Source: Streptomyces sp. Edi2 (GTDB lineage: Bacteria > Actinomycetota > Actinomycetes > Streptomycetales > Streptomycetaceae). Taken from it: DNA of 64,000 bases. Both the position numbers and the translations under genes were made by a program. Location: the NCBI RefSeq assembly GCF_040253635.1, contig NZ_JBEJGX010000003.1, positions 3,534,001-3,598,000 of the forward strand. The letters run 5' to 3'. The notes below the pieces were generated by a model, which was given only the letters and a program-made list of their open reading frames with translations, did no database searches and was not told the DNA's origin. Positions within the stretch are counted from its first letter, which is position 1. Each line of letters begins with the position of its first letter. Positions 32,416 through 39,610 of this stretch are shown here, one piece after another.

Positions 32416-33513
32416 TTATTTATCGCCAGAAGTCGGAATCCGATCATCTGCGCGCAGCGCCTGGAACAACCGCCTCGCCCCGGCTTCGTCCCACTGCAGC
32501 ACCGACCCGACGCCGCTCACCATCACCCCGGGCCGTACCACCGGAACCGTCGTCGCCGTCCCGCCGCCCCCGGCGATCTGCTTCATCGACCAGCCCATAT
32601 CCAGCACCCGCGCCATGTCGGCGCCCCGGTCCACGGTCAGCGCCGCCAGCGAGGTGTGCAGCACCCGCTGCAGCCGGGACGGATCGAGCAGGACGTCCGG
32701 GGACGCCATCTCGTCGGCAACCGCACCGAGCAATTGCCGCTGGCGCTTCACCCGTCCGAGGTCACCGTCGGGGTCGGTATACCGGGCCCGTACGTACGCC
32801 AGCGCCTGGGCGCCGTTCATCCGCCGGCAGCCCGCCGCGAAGTCCGCGCCCGACTTCTCGTCCCGCAGCGGCTTGTCCAGACACAGCCGCACCCCGTCCA
32901 GGGCGTCCACGACCTGCACGAACCCCAGGAAGTTCACCTCGGCATAGCGGTCCATCCGCAGCCCGGTCGCCTGCTCCACCGTTCGGGTGAGCAGCTGCGG
33001 CCCGCCGTCCGCGTAGGCCTCGTTGATCTTGCGGCTGCCGTGGCCGGGTATCGGGACATAGCTGTCGCGCGGCAGGCTGACCAGCGACGGTCCGTGATCG
33101 CCGTAGTGCAGCACCATGATCGTGTCGGTGTTCCGCACGTCGTTGTTGCCGACGTGCAGGTCCCTGCGCTGCTGCGGGGTCAGCGCGCCGCGGCTGTCCG
33201 AGCCGACCAGCAGCCAGTTCGTGCCCTTGCCCGCGGGCGGCCGCCCCGGATAGCCGGCCAGCGCGTCCCGGTGCCGCAGCTGCCGGCCCGCCGAGACGTA
33301 CAGCCAGGCCCCGATCGCGACTACCACCACGGCCAGCACCAGCAGCGTCACCAGGAGCCACACGAGCCACGCCCACCGGCGCCGGGGCGGGCCAGGACCG
33401 CGCAGCGACCCGGCCGTCCGCCGCCGGTGCCACCAGCGCGGGCGCCCCGCCCGGTACAGCGTCGCCGGCGTCGGCGACGACGGCTGCGACAACGGGGGTA
33501 TCGGACGGCCCAT
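32416..33513 (-). CDS. LytR-CpsA-Psr (LCP) family protein
   Basis: 365 aa. A proline-rich cytoplasmic tail (1-45) precedes one membrane helix (WLVWLLVTLLVLAVVVVAIG). The extracellular LCP domain follows, with the conserved LLVGSDSRG, TDTIMVLHYG, LVSLPRDSYVPIP, KINEAYADGG and ALAYVRARYTDPDGDLGRVKRQ. The Arg and Asp residues in these motifs bind pyrophosphate. LCP enzymes attach anionic glycopolymers to peptidoglycan or arabinogalactan. It is alone on its strand, without a glycopolymer cluster nearby. Confidence 0.92.
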   Translation of the reverse strand: MGRPIPPLSQPSSPTPATLYRAGRPRWWHRRRTAGSLRGPGPPRRRWAWLVWLLVTLLVLAVVVVAIGAWLYVSAGRQLRHRDALAGYPGRPPAGKGTNWLLVGSDSRGALTPQQRRDLHVGNNDVRNTDTIMVLHYGDHGPSLVSLPRDSYVPIPGHGSRKINEAYADGGPQLLTRTVEQATGLRMDRYAEVNFLGFVQVVDALDGVRLCLDKPLRDEKSGADFAAGCRRMNGAQALAYVRARYTDPDGDLGRVKRQRQLLGAVADEMASPDVLLDPSRLQRVLHTSLAALTVDRGADMARVLDMGWSMKQIAGGGGTATTVPVVRPGVMVSGVGSVLQWDEAGARRLFQALRADDRIPTSGDK

Positions 33514-33614
33514 ATAGGCATGGTCAGGGCACCCGACCCGTCCCGCTCGTCGAACGCCCTGACCATGCCGCTACCGCGGAGCCCGCCGCCCCCGGTAGAG
33601 CGCCGCCACCGCCT

Positions 33615-36600
33615 CTACAACAGCCCGTCCCACATCTGCTCCAGGAGCACCGACCACCAGTTCTCCGGCGAACCCAGCGCCGGCGGGTCCAGCGCGACCA
33701 GCTGCGCCTGGAAGTCGACGGTCCAGCGGCCCGCCTGCTCGGGCGTCAGCCCGTACCGCAGCCGCCACATCCGCCCGAGCATCGCCAGACAGCGCGCGAA
33801 CTCCGGCAGGCCGGAGTTCACGAACTGCGGCGTCGCGGGCGCACCACCGGGACCGGCCTCCATCGGCACCGCCACGATGTGCGCGGTCCCGTACTGCACA
33901 CACAGCTGACGGCCGAAGTCATTGCCCATCACCAGATACGACCCGGCGTCCGAGGCCGGCTGCACCATCCGCTCCGCCGCCAGCTCCGCCAGCGTCGGCA
34001 CCGGCCGGTGCGGCTGCGCCTGCGCCCAGAAGAACGGCCCGAAGTCGACCGGCAGCCCGGAGCACACCAGCGTCTGCGCCACCACCTCGGGCACACCGTG
34101 CCGGGAAACCGCCCGCTGATCGAAACGGAAGATCCCCTGCGGCCCGAACGCCTGCTCCAGCTCCTGCCCGACCGCCTGCGGCGGCACCGGGGGCACCGGC
34201 TGCACCTGCGACGGATGCGGCAACGGCACCCGCACCGGCGCCGGCCGCGCCGGACCGTCCGCGACCTGGTGCAACTCGCCCTGATGCTCGACGAGATGCC
34301 GTACGCCCTGCTGGCGCGAGGCGTGGTCCCTGCCGTACGCGGCGGTATGGCTGATCCGCACCTGCGGCCAGGTGTCCCGGATCATCCGGGCGCAGTAGCC
34401 ACCCGGCAGATCGCAGCACTCCAGCTCCGTGTGCAGCTCCAGCACCTGCTGCGGGGGAACGTTCATCCCGCGCAGCTCGTGCAGCAGCTGCCACTCCGGA
34501 TGCGGCGTACCGGGCGCCGAACGACGCACGATCTTCTGCTCGGAGCCGTCCGGCGCGCGGTAGCTGAGCACGGCCATATAGCCCGGGCCGACGGTCGGCT
34601 GACCGCTGGGCGCCTGCGGATAGCCGTACGCACCGCTGCCGCCGGGGGCCGGGGCACCGGGGCCCTGCTGCGCTCCGGGCGGTCCCTGCGGAGGTCCGGG
34701 CTGTCCCTGCGGAGGCGGGGGCGGGGCGGGCTGACCGGGCGGGGCCTGGGGCGGGGCGACGGGGCCGGCCGGCGGTGGCATACCGGGGCCGCCGGTACCG
34801 CCGCCGGGCCCGTGGGCACCCGGACCGCCGGCACCCGCGAGGTTGGCCTGCAGGGACGCACCGTCGGCGAGCATCGTCGCCGCCGCATGCACCCCGCCAC
34901 CACCGGCGCCACCCGCGGCGGGTGGTGCGGCGGGCGGAGGCGGACCGTCCGGGCTGCCGGCACCCCGGCCGCCCGCGGACGCGGTGGGCCTGCCGGGCGG
35001 GCCGGGGGGCTTGGGCGCGCCGGGGGGACCGGGCGGCTTGGGCGCACCGGGCGGGCCGGGAGGCGCGGGCGGCGGCACGCCGGGGCCACCGGTACCGCCG
35101 CCGGGACCGTGGGCACCCGGACCGCCGGCACTCGCGAAACCGGCCTGCAGGGAGGCGCCGTCGGCGAGCATCGTCGCCGCCGCATGCACCCCACCGCCAC
35201 CGGTATCACCCGCGGCGGGGGAACCCGTGCCACCGGGGCCGGATCCGGCAGCGCCGGACCCCTCGGGACCACCGGCCGCACTCGCCCCGCCCGGCCCGTC
35301 CGTCCCGCCCGGCCCGTCCACCGCACTGAGATCCAGCTCCGCCGCGTCCAGCTGCGAGACCATACGCGTCGGTACGTAGCCACCGGCCGGGGCTCCGGAC
35401 GCACGGGACGCGCCGGGGCCGGACGCGCCGGGGCCGGACGCCGCGGGCCCGCCAAACGTGCCCGCACCGGCGGGACCCGGCACACCGGGAGGCGGCGGCG
35501 GGCCCGCGGCGGCGTTACCCGGCAGCGACGAACCATCGGCCAGCATCGTCGCCGCGGCATGTACCCCGGCATCCCCACCGGCCGCGGGCGGCGCAGGCGG
35601 CGTCCCGGAGCCGGACACAGTGGCACCCGGCGGGGGCGGTACATCGGCGACCGGCGGGCCGGACGGCGGCGGCAGATCCGGCAGCCCCGCGGCGGCGGGC
35701 GGCGCGGCAGGCATCGGCGGCGGCACGGGGACGCCACCCGCCCCGCCGGCCGGGCGCGCCTGACCGGCTTCCAGACCGGCACCGGGGCCTGCATCGGGCC
35801 CCGCACCGGGACCGGCCCCGTCCGGCAGGTCCACCGCGGGCGCCATCTGCGTACGCGGCAACTGACTGCCGCCGTGCAGCAGTTCGGTCTTCGCCTCCGG
35901 CCGGGCGCGGGGCACCTGCGGGGTGTCGTCCTCCTCGCCGAAGCCGGCCAGCGGCGGCGCGAAGACCGTCGCGGGCAGCTCCACCGAGCGGTCGTCGCCC
36001 CCCGCGCCGCCGGTCGTGTCCGCCCCGGCCCACGGCGTCGGCGCACCGGCAGCACCAGGGGCCCCGGCCGCCTCCTCACCAGCGTGGGCGGCCGCACCCT
36101 CGTCGGTGCCGTTGACGTTCACCCCCGCCCAGGCATCCGAGGCCGGCGGCGCGGCAGCGGGTGCGGGCACAGCGGACGGAGGAGCCGCGGACGAAGCCGC
36201 CGGGGAAACCGCCGGCGCCGCACCCGCAGTTCCCGCGGCACCCACGCCCCCGGCACCCGTACCCCCGGCACCCGTACTCCCACCACTCGTACTCCCGGCC
36301 CCCCGCCGACCCTGCCCGCCGATCGTGTCCGCCACCTCCTGCAGCCACTCCGGCGGCGTCAGCAGAAACGACGTGGCCTCCAGGTCGATCCGCTGCGGCG
36401 GCACCTCGGGCGCGCCGTACCCGCCGTCCGCGGGAGCGCCGTACGCCTCCTCGTAACGCCGGATCACCTCACCCACCGGCAGCCCCGGCCACAGCGTCGT
36501 CTCCCCGCTGTCCCGCGCGATCACCATCCGGGCCCGGCCGCCGTCCGTCGACGGACCACCCTCCCGGTCCTCGGCCCAGGCCACGAAGCCCAGATCGAAC

Positions 36601-36692
36601 TCCCGCACCCGCACCTCACGGTGCAGCGGCCCCGGGACGTCGCCGTTCACCCACAGCTCGGCGCGCTCCTGCGCCTGCGCGAACGTCACCAC
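33615..36692 (-). CDS. Large protein with deaminase-like domain and C-terminal SUKH-4 domain
   Basis: 1025 aa. An N-terminal globular region (1-125) is followed by about 560 residues of Pro/Gly/Ala linker containing three copies of VHAAATMLADG. A deaminase-like domain covers about 705-790, with HPEW as the HxE metal/proton motif near 730 and TELECCDLPGGYC near 755-765 as the Cys motif. The C-terminal region (about 840-1020) fits SUKH-4: FRFDQRAVSRHGVPEVV, then VMGNDFGRQLCVQYGTAHIVAV. SUKH domains are immunity modules in bacterial polymorphic toxin systems, and deaminases are common toxin modules. GTG-GTG start 5 nt after the upstream stop implies coupling. No signal peptide or membrane helix is visible. 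Domain calls are from motif memory. Confidence 0.7.
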   Translation of the reverse strand: MVTFAQAQERAELWVNGDVPGPLHREVRVREFDLGFVAWAEDREGGPSTDGGRARMVIARDSGETTLWPGLPVGEVIRRYEEAYGAPADGGYGAPEVPPQRIDLEATSFLLTPPEWLQEVADTIGGQGRRGAGSTSGGSTGAGGTGAGGVGAAGTAGAAPAVSPAASSAAPPSAVPAPAAAPPASDAWAGVNVNGTDEGAAAHAGEEAAGAPGAAGAPTPWAGADTTGGAGGDDRSVELPATVFAPPLAGFGEEDDTPQVPRARPEAKTELLHGGSQLPRTQMAPAVDLPDGAGPGAGPDAGPGAGLEAGQARPAGGAGGVPVPPPMPAAPPAAAGLPDLPPPSGPPVADVPPPPGATVSGSGTPPAPPAAGGDAGVHAAATMLADGSSLPGNAAAGPPPPPGVPGPAGAGTFGGPAASGPGASGPGASRASGAPAGGYVPTRMVSQLDAAELDLSAVDGPGGTDGPGGASAAGGPEGSGAAGSGPGGTGSPAAGDTGGGGVHAAATMLADGASLQAGFASAGGPGAHGPGGGTGGPGVPPPAPPGPPGAPKPPGPPGAPKPPGPPGRPTASAGGRGAGSPDGPPPPAAPPAAGGAGGGGVHAAATMLADGASLQANLAGAGGPGAHGPGGGTGGPGMPPPAGPVAPPQAPPGQPAPPPPPQGQPGPPQGPPGAQQGPGAPAPGGSGAYGYPQAPSGQPTVGPGYMAVLSYRAPDGSEQKIVRRSAPGTPHPEWQLLHELRGMNVPPQQVLELHTELECCDLPGGYCARMIRDTWPQVRISHTAAYGRDHASRQQGVRHLVEHQGELHQVADGPARPAPVRVPLPHPSQVQPVPPVPPQAVGQELEQAFGPQGIFRFDQRAVSRHGVPEVVAQTLVCSGLPVDFGPFFWAQAQPHRPVPTLAELAAERMVQPASDAGSYLVMGNDFGRQLCVQYGTAHIVAVPMEAGPGGAPATPQFVNSGLPEFARCLAMLGRMWRLRYGLTPEQAGRWTVDFQAQLVALDPPALGSPENWWSVLLEQMWDGLL
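34850..35575. repeat. Three long in-frame DNA repeats in the linker of the deaminase/SUKH-4 gene
   Basis: Blocks around 34850-34910, 35150-35210 and 35520-35575 encode VHAAATMLADGxSL in the same frame and are nearly identical at DNA level. Flanking Pro/Gly-rich sequence is also similar between the first two. Confidence 0.8.
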
Positions 36693-36697
36693 CGTGC

Positions 36698-37705
36698 TCA
36701 GCCCCCCACCGCAACCGCGTACGCAAAACCGCCGTCGACCATCAGGTTCGCCACGGTGTCCAGCTCCGGCGGATTGCCCACCAGCCGCTGCAGGAACTCA
36801 TCGAAATCCGCGCCGCACGGCAACAGCAGCCGCTCCACCCGCTCCTGCACCGTCCAGCCGTCCTGGTCCCGCGCATCGTCGTACGGGCAGAACCACACCG
36901 AACCGAGCGCCTCGCCGCGCACCTTCACCGCGACCACACCGCCCTGGACGAACGCCACGCCCAGGTAGTCCTTGGTGAAGTGGTCCCGCAGGCACTTGTT
37001 CACATAGATCAGGTCATTGACTGCCGCGTCGTCGCGCACCGTGAAGAACGGCTGGTCGAGCAGCAGCCCCAACTCCGCATCCAGCGCCGCGCCCACCGGA
37101 GCGCAGCCGCCCGCGGCCTTCAGGAACGACCGGTAGGCACCCGGCAGCCGATAGCCCAGCGCCTCCTCGGCCTGTGCCACCTGCTCCTCACCCACCGACA
37201 GATCACGGTGCGGCAGCCCGAAATGGACCGGCCGGGTCTCCTGCAGCGGCCGGGTACCACGCCGGTCGTGCGCCACCGCGGCCGTCGCCAGCCCGCCGTG
37301 ATGGCGCAACAGCGCCTTCACCTCGACCGGGATCAGCTCCATCCGCCGGGTACCGGCCACGTGATGCCAGGTCCAGCCGTGCGGCGTCGCCACGGCCGGC
37401 ACATCTATCCACAGCTCGTGCCCCTGCGCGTGCAGGGCCGCGTTCGCCGACACATAGTCCGTCAGCCGCAGCTCGTCGACGCCGAAACCCTCCGGCGGCT
37501 CGGCGATCTCCGCCGCGGCGCGCGCATACGGCGAGAACTCCGGGAAACCGCGGGCGTCCATCCGCACCCCGGCGGGGTACCGCGTGGCGCGGACCGGGTC
37601 CGGAAAATGCACGACCTGTCCGGCATAGGCCGCATTCGGTGGGGCGGTACCTCCCACCACCTGGGGGCCGGGGTGTGCCCCCAGCCCTTGCCGACCTGTC
37701 GTCAT
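36698..37705 (-). CDS. WHH-type nuclease domain fused to a SUKH (SMI1/KNR4) domain
   Basis: 335 aa. The N-terminal part (1-100) holds FPEFSPYA, a motif often found before HNH-type toxin domains. Residues about 108-140 read WTWHHVAGTRRMELIPVEV and then HHGGL, the signature of the WHH group of the HNH/endonuclease VII superfamily. From about 170 onwards a SUKH-1-like domain follows (GYRLPGAYRSFLKAAGG, then DYLGVAFVQGG). Normally the toxin and its SUKH immunity protein are separate genes; here they are in one chain. It is the first gene of a minus-strand pair with the deaminase/SUKH-4 gene and is divergent from the next pair. Confidence 0.75.
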   Translation of the reverse strand: MTTGRQGLGAHPGPQVVGGTAPPNAAYAGQVVHFPDPVRATRYPAGVRMDARGFPEFSPYARAAAEIAEPPEGFGVDELRLTDYVSANAALHAQGHELWIDVPAVATPHGWTWHHVAGTRRMELIPVEVKALLRHHGGLATAAVAHDRRGTRPLQETRPVHFGLPHRDLSVGEEQVAQAEEALGYRLPGAYRSFLKAAGGCAPVGAALDAELGLLLDQPFFTVRDDAAVNDLIYVNKCLRDHFTKDYLGVAFVQGGVVAVKVRGEALGSVWFCPYDDARDQDGWTVQERVERLLLPCGADFDEFLQRLVGNPPELDTVANLMVDGGFAYAVAVGG

Positions 37706-38026
37706 CGCGGTTGCCCCCTGGCTGAAGCTGGCTTTGGGGCACAGCCTATGCCGTACCGCAACACCCGCCCCCGCCCGCCTGCCCCCACACGTCAGCCCCG
37801 CGACACACCCGCGTCACCCACCGGCACACCACCCCCGAGCCCCCCGCGCACCACCCCGCCCACCAGCCGCGTTCCACCGCGCCCGACGCCCCGTCAGCTC
37901 ACCGTGACATCGCCGACAGGCCGCCCGACTACCGCAACGCCCAGCACATTTGGCAGGCTGACCCTCCCCCACCATTGACGGGGAGACCCCCAGCACCACG
38001 GGGATTCGGGGAGGGAAAGCACCACC
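37706..38026. other. Divergent spacer of the toxin/immunity island
   Basis: This 321-bp region contains no convincing gene. Runs of C-rich sequence dominate at 37760-37860. GGGAGGG lies just before the deaminase start. I found no convincing promoter pair. Confidence 0.4.
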
Positions 38027-38566
38027 ATGAGCACCACTGCACGCCACCACAACTCAGCCGCCGGCGATCCCCGCACCGCCGCCGGCGACCCACGCATCGG
38101 CTGGAGCGGCACCACCGACGCCCATCGCGCGCCCGCCCTCCACCACCGCCGCGACGGCATCCTCCCCACCATCGGCGCCGCCTTGTCCGTACGCGGACAA
38201 ACCCTCACCTGCACCGCGAGCAAGGCCGAACAGCCCCCCGCCCTCCACCCGCTGGTGCAGGACTTCCTCGACACCCTCGCCACCGCACAGCGCGAACGTT
38301 TCACCGGACGCTGCCCCGAAGCCGTCCTGCTCTCCCGCCACCTCACGGCCGTCGAGGGCAACCGCGGCAAACGCGCCTCCCGCAAACCCCTCACCAACGG
38401 CGAAGCCCGCCGCTCCCTGAAACACTCCAAGATCACCGCACGCCACATCCGCGAGGACGGCGACCCCCAGCACGGCAGCTACGCCCCGCCCTGCCGCTCC
38501 TGCGACGCACTCCTCGCCCACTTCGGCGTCATGCCCATCAGCGGCACCACGCCCACAGGAAGCTGA
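38027..38566 (+). CDS. YwqJ-like deaminase domain protein
   Basis: 179 aa. The C-terminal two thirds match the YwqJ-type deaminase pattern: GRCPEAVLLSRHL near residue 94 provides the Cys-x-Glu motif, and PPCRSCDALLAHFGV near 153 provides the C-x-x-C zinc site. Members occur as C-terminal toxins of secreted polymorphic toxins, where they are thought to edit nucleic acids. Here the domain is nearly free-standing with only a 50-aa polar N-terminus, and no secretion signal. A SUKH-3 gene follows 8 nt downstream, the arrangement of a toxin/immunity pair. GGGAGGG precedes the ATG. Confidence 0.75.
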   Translation: MSTTARHHNSAAGDPRTAAGDPRIGWSGTTDAHRAPALHHRRDGILPTIGAALSVRGQTLTCTASKAEQPPALHPLVQDFLDTLATAQRERFTGRCPEAVLLSRHLTAVEGNRGKRASRKPLTNGEARRSLKHSKITARHIREDGDPQHGSYAPPCRSCDALLAHFGVMPISGTTPTGS

Positions 38567-38574
38567 CCGCCACC

Positions 38575-39129
38575 ATGCCGCCCACCACCCCCGGCCCCCG
38601 CACCCCGGCCCACGACCGCGCCGACTCGACCCGCTTCCCCGCCGCCGTCGACGTCGCCCTCCAGGAAGCCGGCTGGCAACCCGGCCGCTGGGACATACAG
38701 CAGGCCGAACACTGGGCCGACACCCTCCGCGGCCACACCTCCCCCGCCGGCCACCGCCACACCGTCTTCCCCGCCGCCGTCGAGGCCTGGGCCGAATTCG
38801 GCGACCTGCACATCACCGGCCCCGGCCCGGGGCGCCACATCGCCCCCACCCCGTTCGCCATCAACCCCCTGCACGGGCTCCACCTCGCCCGCACCCTCGG
38901 CGACCTCGGCCGCGCACTGGAAACCGACGTGGCCCCCCTCGGCCGCGAAGAACTCACCACCGACGGCACCACGTACGGCCAGGCCACTCTCGCCATCGAC
39001 ACCGAAGGCCGCGTCTACAGCCTCGACCACACCGGCGACTGGTACCTGGGCCCCGACCTCGACAGCGCCCTCGGCACGCTGGTACTGGGCACGAGGCCGA
39101 GCCGGCTCGGCTTCACGAGTTACGGCTGA
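38575..39129 (+). CDS. SUKH-3 family immunity-type protein
   Basis: 184 aa. The fold opens FPAAVDVALQEAGWQPGRWDIQQAEHW, and continues FPAAVEAWAEFGDLHI, typical of SUKH-3. AGGAAG within the end of the previous gene is the likely ribosome site, so expression is coupled to the deaminase gene. By analogy it would neutralise that deaminase. Its stop codon lies 16 bp before the second palindromic element. Confidence 0.75.
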   Translation: MPPTTPGPRTPAHDRADSTRFPAAVDVALQEAGWQPGRWDIQQAEHWADTLRGHTSPAGHRHTVFPAAVEAWAEFGDLHITGPGPGRHIAPTPFAINPLHGLHLARTLGDLGRALETDVAPLGREELTTDGTTYGQATLAIDTEGRVYSLDHTGDWYLGPDLDSALGTLVLGTRPSRLGFTSYG

Positions 39130-39293
39130 CGCCGTAGGTGTCGCCGGTTCTTTTCCCGCCTCCGGCGGGGGTGGGTGGGGTTTGGGCGGGGGCCGCGGGT
39201 CGCCTCCGGCGGGGGTGGGGTTTGGGCGGGGGCCGCTTGCGCTGTGTGGTGGGTGCCGGTGGCGGGCCTCCGGGGGTGGGGGTGAAAGTTCTT

Positions 39294-39345
39294 AAAAACC
39301 AGTGGCTCGGCCCGCATCGTGGTGCGGGCCGAGCCACTGGTCTTT
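39294..39345. terminator. Central hairpin of copy 2 (bidirectional terminator-like)
   Basis: The stem 39298-39317 with 39322-39341 pairs fully (one G-T) around the loop CGTG, flanked by AAAA and TTTT. Compared with copy 1, an A-T pair has become G-C (CAGTGGCTC with GAGCCACTG), preserving pairing. Confidence 0.8.
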
Positions 39346-39388
39346 TGCTTTCTTCACCCCCACCGGGGTGGGGCCTCAACGGACAGGA

Positions 39389-39465
39389 GGTGGCGGGGGC
39401 GGAGGGGTGTGTTGTCGGACGTAAAGCGAAGCAGTCCGACAACACACCCCGGAGCCCCCGTCACC
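39389..39465 (+). repeat. Conserved stem-loop C of copy 2
   Basis: Inner stem of 17 bp (39404-39420 with 39434-39450), loop GTAAAGCGAAGCA, 3x3 internal loop GGA/GGA (39401-39403, 39451-39453) and an outer 12-bp stem with one G-T pair. Loop and internal loop are identical to stem-loops A and B although the stems differ. Confidence 0.88.
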
Positions 39466-39610
39466 GGCACCCACCACAAACCCGGGCCCCACCCCAACAC
39501 ACCCCACCCCGCCGAAGGCGGAAACACAGACGACAACCAACCCCGCCCCCGCCGAAGGCGGGAAAGAACAACAGCAACAAAAACGGTGGGTCACCCGGCC
39601 ACGTGGGAAG

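Larger units (their letters stand above)
39146..39610. repeat. Palindromic MITE-like element, copy 2 (rearranged, opposite orientation)
   Basis: The right half (39478-39610) is the reverse complement of the left half of copy 1, down to the terminal repeat (39592-39610), which abuts the histidine kinase stop codon. The left half matches the reverse complement of the right half of copy 1 but has a duplicated CGCCTCCGGCGGGGG block, lacks one stem-loop and has no recognisable terminal repeat. It again occupies a convergent gap. No coding potential is seen. Confidence 0.8.

Noticed and set aside
33879..36968. Long plus-strand frame over the SUKH-4 and WHH genes
   Set aside because: Arg/Gly/Thr-rich shadow of the minus-strand genes, without motifs; the opposite strand carries all recognisable domains.
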